In this document: positions 16,316 through 24,781 of the stretch, piece by piece
Layout of the letters: the number at the start of each line of letters is the position of its first letter
Position numbering within the stretch: position 1 is the stretch's first letter
DNA from: Actinomycetota bacterium
GTDB taxonomy: Bacteria > Actinomycetota > Thermoleophilia > Gaiellales > Gaiellaceae
Direction: 5' to 3'
Length of the DNA stretch: 40,811 bases
NCBI GenBank assembly: GCA_005884575.1
Contig: VAWW01000014.1
Span: 1 to 40,811 of the forward strand
Program-made: the position numbers and the translations under genes
Notes under the pieces: generated by a model
Told to the model about the DNA's origin: nothing
Database searches by the model: none
What the model saw: only the letters and a program-made list of their open reading frames with translations

Positions 16316-16989
16316 ACCTTTCCGTCCGGCCCGACCTCGACGCCCTGCTCGCGTAGGCGCTCCGAGATCAGGAACTGGAACGTCGACCACGCGCCGCGGC
16401 GCGCGTCGAACATCCGGTAGACCTGCCACTCGGTCATGAGGCTCGAGTCGGCCTTCCGTGCCTCGGCCCAATCCGCGAACTTGGGCAGCCGCTTCAGCCG
16501 GCGGGCGAGCTCGACGCCCTGCTCGACCGCGCGCTCCAGCCGCTCCTCCCCCACCGGCACGTCGAAGCCCGCCTCGCGGAGTGCGGTCGTCAGCGAGCCG
16601 AAGGTGTGCCAGTACAGCGACTTCGACGGCATCGCTCCCTTGCGCGCGTCGATGTCTTTGGCCGTCGGCGGCCGGCCGAGCTCCTCGCCGAGATCGCGCA
16701 GCAGCTGCAGGAGCTCCTCGCGCGTCGCAAACCGGCGCGGGACGAGACCTGCCTCGCGCTTCGCGTTGTTCCAGCTCCCGAAGTGCTCGATCACCGTCTG
16801 CGGATGGACGGTCGTCTCGGCGTCGGCCGCGAACTCGCGCATTGTCGGCGAGCGCCCGAGCCGCTCCGCCGAGGCGCGCAGCTCGGCAAGGATCTGCTCG
16901 TCGGAGTATCGCTTCCGGATGCCGGCCTGAAACCGCGCCAGCGCCTTCGGGTCGATTGCTGCGACCGCCCGGTACCGCTCCCTGGGCAT
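16312..16989 (-). CDS. Protein of homing-endonuclease-associated (HNH-associated) repeats
   Basis: 225 residues made of about three helical repeats, each with the pattern lgrsPt...FGSW..A.reAGl: [20 protein letters not shown] with [14 protein letters not shown] (28-85), then [20 protein letters not shown] with [15 protein letters not shown] (about 90-145), then [11 protein letters not shown] with [10 protein letters not shown] (about 160-215). These repeats flank HNH homing nucleases and are thought to bind DNA. No HNH, LAGLIDADG or GIY-YIG nuclease is attached, so it is more likely a DNA-binding regulator. ATG at 16989; a promoter-like sequence is so close that the message may be leaderless. 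Confidence 0.75.
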   Translation of the reverse strand: MPRERYRAVAAIDPKALARFQAGIRKRYSDEQILAELRASAERLGRSPTMREFAADAETTVHPQTVIEHFGSWNNAKREAGLVPRRFATREELLQLLRDLGEELGRPPTAKDIDARKGAMPSKSLYWHTFGSLTTALREAGFDVPVGEERLERAVEQGVELARRLKRLPKFADWAEARKADSSLMTEWQVYRMFDARRGAWSTFQFLISERLREQGVEVGPDGKV

Positions 16990-16996
16990 GCAAAGC

Positions 16997-17024
16997 AGCT
17001 TAGAGCGTTTTGGAGAAACCGCAA
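16997..17024 (-). promoter_or_regulatory. Promoter of the repeat-protein gene (leaderless)
   Basis: On the minus strand TTGCGG (17019-17024), 16-nt spacer, TAAGCT (16997-17002), then 7 nt to the ATG at 16989. Start of transcription would fall at or near the A of ATG, and no Shine-Dalgarno sequence is present. Just upstream is CGGCCGAACGGCCG, a short palindrome. Confidence 0.5.
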
Positions 17025-17066
17025 GTACGGCCGAACGGCCGAGTCAGGCTGAGGCACCGCTTGGGT

Positions 17067-19901
17067 CTAAGACGCGATCTTCGCGGCGAGCACCGGCGCC
17101 GTGTGCGGCGGCGGCTTCGGGTCGCCGAGGATCGTCTCGAGCGGCAGGATCCGCGCCAGCGCGGTGACGGTGCGCGGGCAGAACTGCGTGCCGGCGGCGC
17201 GGCGGAGCTCCTCGATCGCCTCGTGCGCGGGTCGCGCAGCACGGTAGATCCGCGTCGTCAGCATCGAGTCGAGCGCGTCGGCGACGTGGATGATCCGCGC
17301 GCCGAGCGGGATCTCCTCGCCCTTCAGCCGGTCGGGATACCCGGTGCCGTCCCAGCGCTCGTGGTGGTGGCGGATCGCCGGCACCGCATCCTGGAGGAAG
17401 CCGAGGCGGTCGATGATGCGGGCGCCCTCGTCCGCGTGCCGCTGCATCAAGGCCCACTCCTCCCCGGTCAGGCTGGCCGGCTTGAGCAGGATCGCGTCCG
17501 GGATCGCGAGCTTGCCGATGTCGTGGAAGAGCGCAGCGTGGCCGAGCAGGTCGAGCTCGGCCTGCGAGAGGCCGATCTCGCGGCCGATCGCGAGCGCGAG
17601 CTGCTGGACGCGACGCGAGTGACCGGCGGTGTACGAGTCGCGCGCGTCGACCGTGGCCGAGAGCGACTCCATCGCGGCGGTCGAGCGCTCCTTCAGCAGG
17701 CGGTTCGCCTGCTCGAGCGAGACGTTCTGCGTCTGGATCGTCTCGGCGGCCTGGCGGAGCTTCTGCGAGGACTTCTGCGTGTGCTTGAGGTACGCCTCCT
17801 GCGTCTTGCGCATCAGGAGCAGCGGCACCGCGAAGACGCCGAGCGCGAAGAGACCGACGGCCTCGTAGCCGAGGGCAATGACGCCGCCGATGAAGCCGTA
17901 GACGATGTAGTGCGGGAGCAGCCACGCGAAGCGCTCCTGGAAGACGCGACGCCATCGCTCGTGCCCTTCGATCGCGAGGGCGAGGCTGACGAGGCCCATG
18001 TTGACCGCGAAGTAGGCCGCGCCGGCGACGACCCCGATGCCGCCGACGACGAGGCGGTGCGCACCGCCGCTTGCGTGGTCGGCCTGGGAGAAGACCGATG
18101 CCGCCGCGAGCGACGCCAGCGAGAGCGCGCCGATGTTGAAGAAGACCTGGTGTGCCGTCGGCCGCCTCGCGCTCCATTCGACGAGCGAGATCGTCAACGC
18201 GAGGGCGAGCGCCGCGCGGGGGCCGAACAGGGCGGCGCCCGCGAGAGCGCCCACGGCGCTCACGGAGATCGACCCGTCGGCGTCGTCGTACTCGAGTGCC
18301 AGCGCCTGACCGGCGCCGACGAGCAGCACGACTGCGAGCAGCCCGAGCAGGTCGGTCGTCTGCCCGAGGAACAGCCCGAGCACGGCAGCGCTGAGACCGA
18401 TGACGCTGACGCCCGCGACGATCGCGACCATCCGCCTCGAGAGGGCGAGCAGGCGGGGCCCCTGGACGGAGTGCGGCCGCGCATGCCGGCGCTCCTGCAG
18501 CGGCTCGACCTTCGGCGCCCCCGGCAGAGGAGCGACGTGCTCGCCGTCCTCGGGCACCGCGACGAGGCGCGTCGTCCGGTCCGCGGGGACCAGGAGCGGC
18601 TCCGAGCTCGCGCTGAGCACGCGGTTCCGGCCCTGGAGCTTCGCGCGGTAGACCGCGAGGTCGGCCTGGTGGATCAGCTCGTTCGCGTCGGCGCCGTCCC
18701 GCGGGAAGCCGGCGACACCGATCGAGATGGTCGCGCGGATCGGATGCTCCGAGGTCTCCACCTCGAACTCCTGCTCCGCGACCGCGCGACGGATCCGCTC
18801 TGCGATTTCGAGCGCCTGCTCGGGCGGCGTCTCGGGCAGCAGGATGCTGAACTCCTCGCCGCCGAAGCGCGCCGGGACGTCGTAGTGACGGAGCTGCTGG
18901 CGGAAGACTTCGGCGATCCCCTTCAGCACGGCGTCGCCGGCGAGGTGGCCGTAGTTGTTGTTGATGTCGCGCAGGAGGTCGAGGTCGGCCATGATCAGCG
19001 ACATCGGCCGTTCGAAGCGCGTTGCGCGCCCGAGCTCCTCCCCCAGCGCCGAGGCGAAGTATCGCGCGTTGAAGAGACCCGTCTTCGGATCGACGCGCGC
19101 CTCCTCCTGGAGGGCCGGCACCGCCAGCGACCGGTGGATCAGGAGCAACGGAGCGAGCGCGAACGGGATCAGATACGGGTTGTGCGACCAGAAGCGCGCT
19201 ACGGCGACGCCGAGCGCCGCGAGCACCAGCTCGGTCGAGAGGCTCTCGAACGAGAAGAGGCCCGATGCGCGGAACGAGTGGCCGCGGCCGAGCCGCAGCA
19301 TGATGCCGAGTAGGAGGTGGTTGATCCCGACGAGCAGAACGCACGCGATGACCCCGCCTCCGGCGATGCGCCACGTCGGCGTGCCGCCGACGTCGTGGCC
19401 GCCGACGATCGGTCGTGTCGCTGCCCAGGCGGCAAGGCTCGCGAGCGTGTAGTTTGAGATGTTGAACGTCTGGATGTACCACGGGTAGCGCGCCCTCAGC
19501 CACTCGGGAATGTGCTGCACGAGTGCCATCAGGGCGATCAGCTCCGGCGGCAGCAGGAGGATTGCCGCGAGCAGGAAGACGATCGCCGTGTGATAGGACT
19601 GGTTCCGCGGCGTCATCACGGTGAAGAGCTGGGCGGCCGCGGCGAAGAATGCGAGCAGGGCGAAGCTTGCCCACGCATGCGTGGTCGGGAGCCGGTGCGC
19701 GAACGGCAACGCAGCACCGCAGGCGGCAGCGGCGACGACGAAGAGATAGACGCGCCCCTGGCGCGGCAGCGTCTCGTCGTCTACGGGACGCGGATCGGGA
19801 GGTGCGACCTCGGGCTCGAGCTCGCGCACGCGCGGCGGTGCCGTGTTCGGCGCGTCGCCTTCCAAGGTGGCCTCACCCGTCGATGCATCGTCCCGGCGCA
19901 T
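17067..19901 (-). CDS. Membrane protein with GGDEF and HD-GYP domains (c-di-GMP turnover)
   Basis: 944 residues in the order membrane-GGDEF-membrane-HD-GYP. Several hydrophobic helices cover about 50-260. The diguanylate cyclase domain (about 268-430) has DPKTGLFNARYF, DLDLLRDINNNYGH and the active loop GGEEF at 347-351; an RxxD product-inhibition site (RHYD, 338-341) sits exactly five residues before it. A second set of hydrophobic helices fills about 485-698, followed by a short coiled coil (about 705-740). The phosphodiesterase domain (about 745-944) has GHSRRV, HDIGK (793-797) and HHERWDGTGYP (846-856), so both the HD and GYP signatures are complete. It could both make and degrade c-di-GMP. 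ATG at 19901; no obvious partner in an operon. Confidence 0.93.
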   Translation of the reverse strand: MRRDDASTGEATLEGDAPNTAPPRVRELEPEVAPPDPRPVDDETLPRQGRVYLFVVAAAACGAALPFAHRLPTTHAWASFALLAFFAAAAQLFTVMTPRNQSYHTAIVFLLAAILLLPPELIALMALVQHIPEWLRARYPWYIQTFNISNYTLASLAAWAATRPIVGGHDVGGTPTWRIAGGGVIACVLLVGINHLLLGIMLRLGRGHSFRASGLFSFESLSTELVLAALGVAVARFWSHNPYLIPFALAPLLLIHRSLAVPALQEEARVDPKTGLFNARYFASALGEELGRATRFERPMSLIMADLDLLRDINNNYGHLAGDAVLKGIAEVFRQQLRHYDVPARFGGEEFSILLPETPPEQALEIAERIRRAVAEQEFEVETSEHPIRATISIGVAGFPRDGADANELIHQADLAVYRAKLQGRNRVLSASSEPLLVPADRTTRLVAVPEDGEHVAPLPGAPKVEPLQERRHARPHSVQGPRLLALSRRMVAIVAGVSVIGLSAAVLGLFLGQTTDLLGLLAVVLLVGAGQALALEYDDADGSISVSAVGALAGAALFGPRAALALALTISLVEWSARRPTAHQVFFNIGALSLASLAAASVFSQADHASGGAHRLVVGGIGVVAGAAYFAVNMGLVSLALAIEGHERWRRVFQERFAWLLPHYIVYGFIGGVIALGYEAVGLFALGVFAVPLLLMRKTQEAYLKHTQKSSQKLRQAAETIQTQNVSLEQANRLLKERSTAAMESLSATVDARDSYTAGHSRRVQQLALAIGREIGLSQAELDLLGHAALFHDIGKLAIPDAILLKPASLTGEEWALMQRHADEGARIIDRLGFLQDAVPAIRHHHERWDGTGYPDRLKGEEIPLGARIIHVADALDSMLTTRIYRAARPAHEAIEELRRAAGTQFCPRTVTALARILPLETILGDPKPPPHTAPVLAAKIAS

Positions 19902-19993
19902 GTCGCTCTAACGCCCTCCTAGTCCGCAGCTGGATCACAATGCACGGCCACTCGACCGGGCATTCGCGGGTATTGTCGGACGCCGCCGACTGA

Positions 19994-20006
19994 GGGGGCA
20001 TCCCCC
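19994..20006. other. Tight G5/C5 hairpin in a divergent intergenic region
   Basis: GGGGG-CAT-CCCCC lies between the divergent GGDEF/HD-GYP and Ig-like genes. The spacer 19902-20164 otherwise holds possible 5' UTR stems of the downstream gene. Confidence 0.3.
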
Positions 20007-20091
20007 GTTCGCGGTACCCACTCTGAGCCCACCCGCGTTCACTCCTCCGGGTGATGCCGCGCTCCCCGGTCGAGGGACAGAGTGTGAATCA

Positions 20092-20146
20092 CCGTCTAAA
20101 GGGGACGGCTGCATCGTCCGATACGGGATGCGGACCTCCTGTCCCC
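20092..20146 (+). promoter_or_regulatory. Possible structured 5' UTR of the Ig-like/PASTA gene
   Basis: CCGTC (20092-20096) can pair with GACGG (20104-20108), or GGGGAC (20101-20106) can pair with GTCCCC (20141-20146) around an inner stem GCATC (20111-20115) / GATGC (20126-20130). The two arrangements exclude each other. It ends 18 nt before the GTG start. No known riboswitch core was recognised. Confidence 0.3.
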
Positions 20147-20164
20147 GCGTGTGAAAGGTCGACG

Positions 20165-23100
20165 GTGAAACTGCGGTCTCACGGCACAACTCGATGCTCG
20201 GCCCGGCGCTCGCTTCGCGCGACTGCGCTCGTCGCTGCGGCGCTCGCCGTCGGCGTGCTGCTGGTCGTCGGGAGCGCGGGCGCGACGGTCGGCGTCACGA
20301 GTTACACCGGCACCCTCTACCTGAACAACACGGCGTCGTCAACGATCGGCTCGTCCGGCCGCCAGCTCGTCACGAGCGCGCCGAGCCCCGGCGTCACGGC
20401 GACCACGCGGAGTGCAACCACAAGCCCGGCCTACAGTGTGCCGCCCGTTCCTCCGTGCGACGGCACCGCCCCCGCGGGCGCCTGCGGCTACCAGGAGTTC
20501 GCGCCGGGAATCAGCTTCAGCACATCCTCCCCGACGATCTCGCCGATCGTCTCCTCGCCGACGCCGAACGGGAGGGGTTGGATCGTCGATGCGGCCGGCG
20601 GCGTCGACTTCCCGACTGGACCCTGGACCGTCAGCGTCTCGACGAGGCTCGTCGGGGGTTCATGCGCCGGGTGGACGCCTCCCTGCACCGCCCGTCTCGT
20701 GGTCGGCTTGTGGAAGGTGACGGGTGCATCGTTCGCTACCGCAACGCCGTTGATCGATCCGGCCGGGGCGGGCGAGAACCCGACGAACCTGGTCACGGTC
20801 GCCAGCGTGTCCCAGACGATCACAACGACGGTGACGGTGCCGGCCTTCTCACTCGGCTGGGGCGACCACGTGTACGTGCAGATCTGGCGACTCGCAAACT
20901 CGGTCCTGAACGGCGCCAATGCGAACCGGTACGCCAGCGTCACCTACAACGACGGCATCGCCGCGGTTACCCACCCGACGCCGGTTCCCTCGGTCACGCT
21001 TTCCCCGGCGAGCGGCCGCCGCACGAACGCGATTCCTCAGCTCAGCGGCAGCGGCCCGGGAACCGGCACTGCCGGTGTCGATCTGCAGCTCTGCTCCGAC
21101 TCGGCCTGCGGAACCGTGCCCGTCGTCCAGAGCACCTCGGGCACGGGCACGACCGCGACGTGGACACCGGCCGGACCCCTGTCAGACGGGGTCTACTACT
21201 GGCGTGCGAACGCACGAGACTCGGTGTCGAACACGTCCGGTTGGACTGCGACGCGGAGCTTCACGCTCGACACCACAGCCCCGAACGTTCCGTCGCTGAG
21301 CGCGCCTGCGGACGGTGTGCGGACGCGCTTCTCCGACCTCAGCGCGTCCTTCAACGACGTCGACTCCGGCGACACCGGCACTGTCGGCTTCCGTGTCTGC
21401 ACCACCTCGTCGTGCTCGAGCGTGGTCGCGAGCGGCTCCTCGTCGTCGGTCGGCAACGGCGCGACCCCCACCTGGACGATCAACCCGTCGATCCCCGACG
21501 GCACGTACTACTGGGAGGCCCAGGCGATCGACACCGCGGGCAACGTCTCAGCCTGGTCGTCGGCGAGGAGCTTCACGCTCGACACGACCCCTCCGGACAC
21601 GGCGATCGGGACGCCGCGTCCTGCGAGTCCGACGAAACTGACGTCCGCCTCGTTCCCGTTCACGGCGACCGAAACGGGCTCGACCTTCGAGTGCAGGTTC
21701 GACAGCACGAACCCCGCCGCGTTCACGCCCTGCTCGACGCCGCAGGCGTATCCCGGACCGCTCGTGGACGGCAGCCACACGTTCGAGGTCCGCGCGACTG
21801 ACAGCACCGGCAACGTCGACCCGAGCCCCGCGAGCTACACCTGGACCGTCGACACGACCGCTCCCGACACCTCGATCCCGGGCAAGCCGGCGAGCCTCAG
21901 CAACACGGCTGCGCCGAGCTTCGACCTCGCATCGACGGAGGCCGGCTCGACGTTCGAGTGCAGCCGCGACAGCGCGGCGCTGACGGCGTGCTCGACGCCG
22001 AAGAGCTACAGCGGCCTCAGCGACGGGAGCCACACGTTCCAGGTGCGCTCGACCGATCCCGCTGGCAATACCGACGCGTCGCCGGCTAGCTACACCTGGA
22101 CGATCGACACCGTGCCGCCGGAGACGACGCTGGCCTCCCCTTTGCCCGCGAACGCGACGAGGGCCACCTCGGCCGACTTCAACTTCAGCAGCGAGGCGGG
22201 CGCGACGCTTGCCTGCAGCTTCGACGGCGCCGCGTTCGCGCCGTGCACGAGCCCGAGGAGCTTTGTCGGCCTCGCCGACGGGACGCATACCTTTCAGGTC
22301 CGCGCGACGGATGCGGCCGGTAACGTCGACCCGACACCGGCGAGCGCCACGTGGCGCGTCGACACTGCTGCGCCCGTGACGACGATCGGCGACCATCCCG
22401 GCCCGCGGAGCAACGAGCATCCGCCGGCGTTCACGTTCACGGCGAACGAGGCCGTCACCGGCTTCGAGTGCCACCTCGACAACGCAGCCTTCGCGTCGTG
22501 CAAGAGCCCGTACAAGCCTTCGTCGGTCGCCGACGGGATGCACACCGTTCACGTCCGCTCCACCGACCTCGTCGGCAACGTCGGCGACGAAGCGGCTTAC
22601 ACGTGGACCGTCGACACGACGCCGCCGTCGACGCCCGCACTCGCCGAGCCTGCGGACGCGCTCTGGACGCCCGCGTCGCCGACGTTCAAGGCGACGTATC
22701 TGAATCCGGACGCCGGCGACGTCGGACTCGTCCGCTTCCGCATCTGCACCAGCGCCGCCGGCGCCGGCGCGATGTGCTCCGACCGTGTCGCCGAGGGCCT
22801 CTCGCTCATGAGCGCCCTCAACGGCGGCACGGTCACGTGGGCGCCGGACACGCCGCTCGGCGACGGCACGTACCAGTGGCAGGCGTCCGCGCAGGACGAC
22901 GCCACCAACCGGTCAGGCTGGACGGCCACGCGGCGCATCGTCGTCGACACGGCCGCTCCGACGCTGACGGTCGCCGCGCCCCCCGACGCCGCGCGTGCGA
23001 CGAAGGCGCCGCGGCTCACGGCGACATTCGCCGACGCCACGCCGGGCGACAGCGGCGCGGTCGAGTTCCAGGTCTGCTCGGACGACACCTGCGGCAGCGT

Positions 23101-24016
23101 CCTCGCCTCGGGGTCGGTCGCCGTCGCCGCGTTCGGGACGAGCGCCGGCTGGACTCCGCCGGCGGCGCTCGCGCCCGCCGCGTACGCATGGCGCGTTCGT
23201 GCCACGGACGTCGTGCACAACTCGGCGGCGTGGTCGGCCGTCCGGCGGTTCGTCGTCGACCGCACTGCTCCCGCGGTCCCGGAACTAGCAGCGCCGGACG
23301 AGGGCGTGAAGACGCGAGTCGCGACGCTCTCCGCGGGCTTCCTTGATCCCGACCTGCAGGATGCGGGCGTCGTGCTGTTCCGGATCTGCGCCGATCCCGG
23401 CTGCCGGATCGTCGTATCGAGCGGGACGTCGGGCCAGGTGGCCGGCGGCACCTCCGGGACGTGGACCGCTCCGAAGCTCCGCGACGGCAGCTACTTCTGG
23501 CAGGCAGCCGCGCGTGACCTCGCCGGCAACACGTCGGCCTGGTCGGCCGGCCGGAAGCTGACGCTCCACCGGAAGCCGTCGGGCCCGCCTCGCAGGTTCA
23601 CCGGCAGCATCGTCGACGGCAGGTTCGTCTTCCGCTGGGCGCCGCCGGCCGGGACGGGCGCGGTCGAGGGCTACACGCTCGTCGTGGACGGCGACGCGAT
23701 GAAGAAGGTCGACGGCGACGTCCTCACCGTCGCTGCCGACGTCGATCCGAGCGGGCCGCACTCCTTCGCCGTCCAGGCCGTCGACGAGGCCGGCAACGTC
23801 AGCGCCCGGACGAGGACGCTCGTGGCCGTTCCGAGGGTTCTCGGGCTGACGGCCAGAGAGGCGTCGTCCATCCTCCGCAGCCGCGGCCTCGTCGCCGAGG
23901 TCGCGACGAAGCCCAAGGTGCGCTCGGCAGTCGTCGTCGCGCAGCGGCCGATCGCGCGCGCAGTCATCGAGCGGGGCTCGACGGTGACGGTGGTCGCGCG
24001 CGAGCGGCCCCGCTAG
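20165..24016 (+). CDS. Large secreted Ig-like repeat protein with C-terminal PASTA domain
   Basis: 1283 residues. GTG at 20165 follows AAAGGT and gives a signal peptide (LRATALVAAALAVGVLLVVG then SAGA); the frame is open earlier without signal character. After an about 230-residue beta-rich head come repeated Ig/FN3-like modules. One type has the pattern D.GTYYW.A.A.D..GN.S.WS..RSFT.DTT.P, another the pattern FEC..D...F..C.SP..Y..L.DGSHTF.VR.TD..GN.D. The last about 70 residues form one PASTA domain (PRVLGLTAREASSILRSRGL), as in muropeptide-binding proteins. No sortase motif or membrane anchor is seen, so it is probably secreted or held at the wall by PASTA. Role, adhesin or wall-associated, is inferred. 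Confidence 0.85.
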   Translation: MKLRSHGTTRCSARRSLRATALVAAALAVGVLLVVGSAGATVGVTSYTGTLYLNNTASSTIGSSGRQLVTSAPSPGVTATTRSATTSPAYSVPPVPPCDGTAPAGACGYQEFAPGISFSTSSPTISPIVSSPTPNGRGWIVDAAGGVDFPTGPWTVSVSTRLVGGSCAGWTPPCTARLVVGLWKVTGASFATATPLIDPAGAGENPTNLVTVASVSQTITTTVTVPAFSLGWGDHVYVQIWRLANSVLNGANANRYASVTYNDGIAAVTHPTPVPSVTLSPASGRRTNAIPQLSGSGPGTGTAGVDLQLCSDSACGTVPVVQSTSGTGTTATWTPAGPLSDGVYYWRANARDSVSNTSGWTATRSFTLDTTAPNVPSLSAPADGVRTRFSDLSASFNDVDSGDTGTVGFRVCTTSSCSSVVASGSSSSVGNGATPTWTINPSIPDGTYYWEAQAIDTAGNVSAWSSARSFTLDTTPPDTAIGTPRPASPTKLTSASFPFTATETGSTFECRFDSTNPAAFTPCSTPQAYPGPLVDGSHTFEVRATDSTGNVDPSPASYTWTVDTTAPDTSIPGKPASLSNTAAPSFDLASTEAGSTFECSRDSAALTACSTPKSYSGLSDGSHTFQVRSTDPAGNTDASPASYTWTIDTVPPETTLASPLPANATRATSADFNFSSEAGATLACSFDGAAFAPCTSPRSFVGLADGTHTFQVRATDAAGNVDPTPASATWRVDTAAPVTTIGDHPGPRSNEHPPAFTFTANEAVTGFECHLDNAAFASCKSPYKPSSVADGMHTVHVRSTDLVGNVGDEAAYTWTVDTTPPSTPALAEPADALWTPASPTFKATYLNPDAGDVGLVRFRICTSAAGAGAMCSDRVAEGLSLMSALNGGTVTWAPDTPLGDGTYQWQASAQDDATNRSGWTATRRIVVDTAAPTLTVAAPPDAARATKAPRLTATFADATPGDSGAVEFQVCSDDTCGSVLASGSVAVAAFGTSAGWTPPAALAPAAYAWRVRATDVVHNSAAWSAVRRFVVDRTAPAVPELAAPDEGVKTRVATLSAGFLDPDLQDAGVVLFRICADPGCRIVVSSGTSGQVAGGTSGTWTAPKLRDGSYFWQAAARDLAGNTSAWSAGRKLTLHRKPSGPPRRFTGSIVDGRFVFRWAPPAGTGAVEGYTLVVDGDAMKKVDGDVLTVAADVDPSGPHSFAVQAVDEAGNVSARTRTLVAVPRVLGLTAREASSILRSRGLVAEVATKPKVRSAVVVAQRPIARAVIERGSTVTVVARERPR

Positions 24017-24031
24017 CCGGCCGCCTGCGGG

Positions 24032-24781
24032 TCAGAACCTCCCACCCCGCGCCCGCGCGCGGGCAGAGGCGACCTCGTGCGCCGCGGCCTCCAGGTCGTC
24101 CGGAAGCGGCTCGAGCTCGGGCGCGCCGCCGAGCCGGTGGGCCAGCGCCTGCCCGAGCAGCCAGTCGGCGAGCCACGGATTCCGCGGCAGCAGCGGTCCG
24201 TGCAGGTACGTCCCGACCGCTCGGCCGACACGGCAGCCTTCGAAACCGCTTCGGCCGTCGTTTCCGAACCCCGCGACGACGCGGCCGAGCGGCACGGCGC
24301 CGGCGTCGAGCCTCGTCCGGCCCGCGTGGTTCTCGAACCCGGCGAGCGTCCGCTTCCTTCCCGACTCGAGCTCGCACTCGAGCAGCACGTCGCCGATCAT
24401 GCGTCTCTCGCCGGCGACGGTCTCGAGCGGAAACAGGCCCACGCCGGGCATGTCCTGGCCGTGGAAGCCCCGGTAGCCCCGGCCGAGCAGCTGGTAGCCG
24501 CCGCACACCGCGAGGAGGGCCGCCCCGCGCTCGACGGACTCGACGAGCTGGTCGGCCTTCGCCGCCAGGTTGGAGGCCACGAGCAGCTGCTCCCGGTCCT
24601 GGCCGCCGCCGACGTACAGCAGGTCGTGATCGCCCGGCGGGATCGGGTCGTCCATTCCGAGCAGGCTGATCTCGAGCTCGTGGCCGCGCCACGCGGCGCG
24701 CTGAGCGAGCACGGCGATGTTCCCGCGATCCGCGTAGATGTTCAGGTAGTCCGGATACAGGTGGCCGACGCGGATCTTCAC
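24032..24781 (-). CDS. gatD: Lipid II isoglutaminyl synthase, glutamine amidotransferase subunit
   Basis: 249 residues, class I (triad) glutamine amidotransferase of the GatD/CobQ type. The nucleophile lies in AVCGGYQLLG (Cys near 94) and the histidine in GTYLHGPLLPRNP. The opening KIRVGHLYPDYLNIYADRGN is typical of GatD. With MurT it amidates D-glutamate of lipid II to D-isoglutamine, in the cytoplasm at the membrane face. GTG at 24781 overlaps the murT stop by 4 nt (GTGA), so they are translated together. The last 15 residues are Arg/Ala-rich. The gene ends 15 nt from the convergent Ig-like gene. Confidence 0.93.
   Translation of the reverse strand: MKIRVGHLYPDYLNIYADRGNIAVLAQRAAWRGHELEISLLGMDDPIPPGDHDLLYVGGGQDREQLLVASNLAAKADQLVESVERGAALLAVCGGYQLLGRGYRGFHGQDMPGVGLFPLETVAGERRMIGDVLLECELESGRKRTLAGFENHAGRTRLDAGAVPLGRVVAGFGNDGRSGFEGCRVGRAVGTYLHGPLLPRNPWLADWLLGQALAHRLGGAPELEPLPDDLEAAAHEVASARARARGGRF

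Noticed and set aside
14381-16993. 870-residue minus-strand frame covering the sigma factor and upstream DNA
   Set aside because: Upstream of 15478 it is antisense to the amidotransferase and Arg-rich; the sigma ATG has its own ribosome-binding site.
20092-20146. c-di-AMP (ydaO) riboswitch upstream of the PASTA protein
   Set aside because: Actinobacterial PASTA/Rpf genes often carry it, but the conserved core sequences are absent here.
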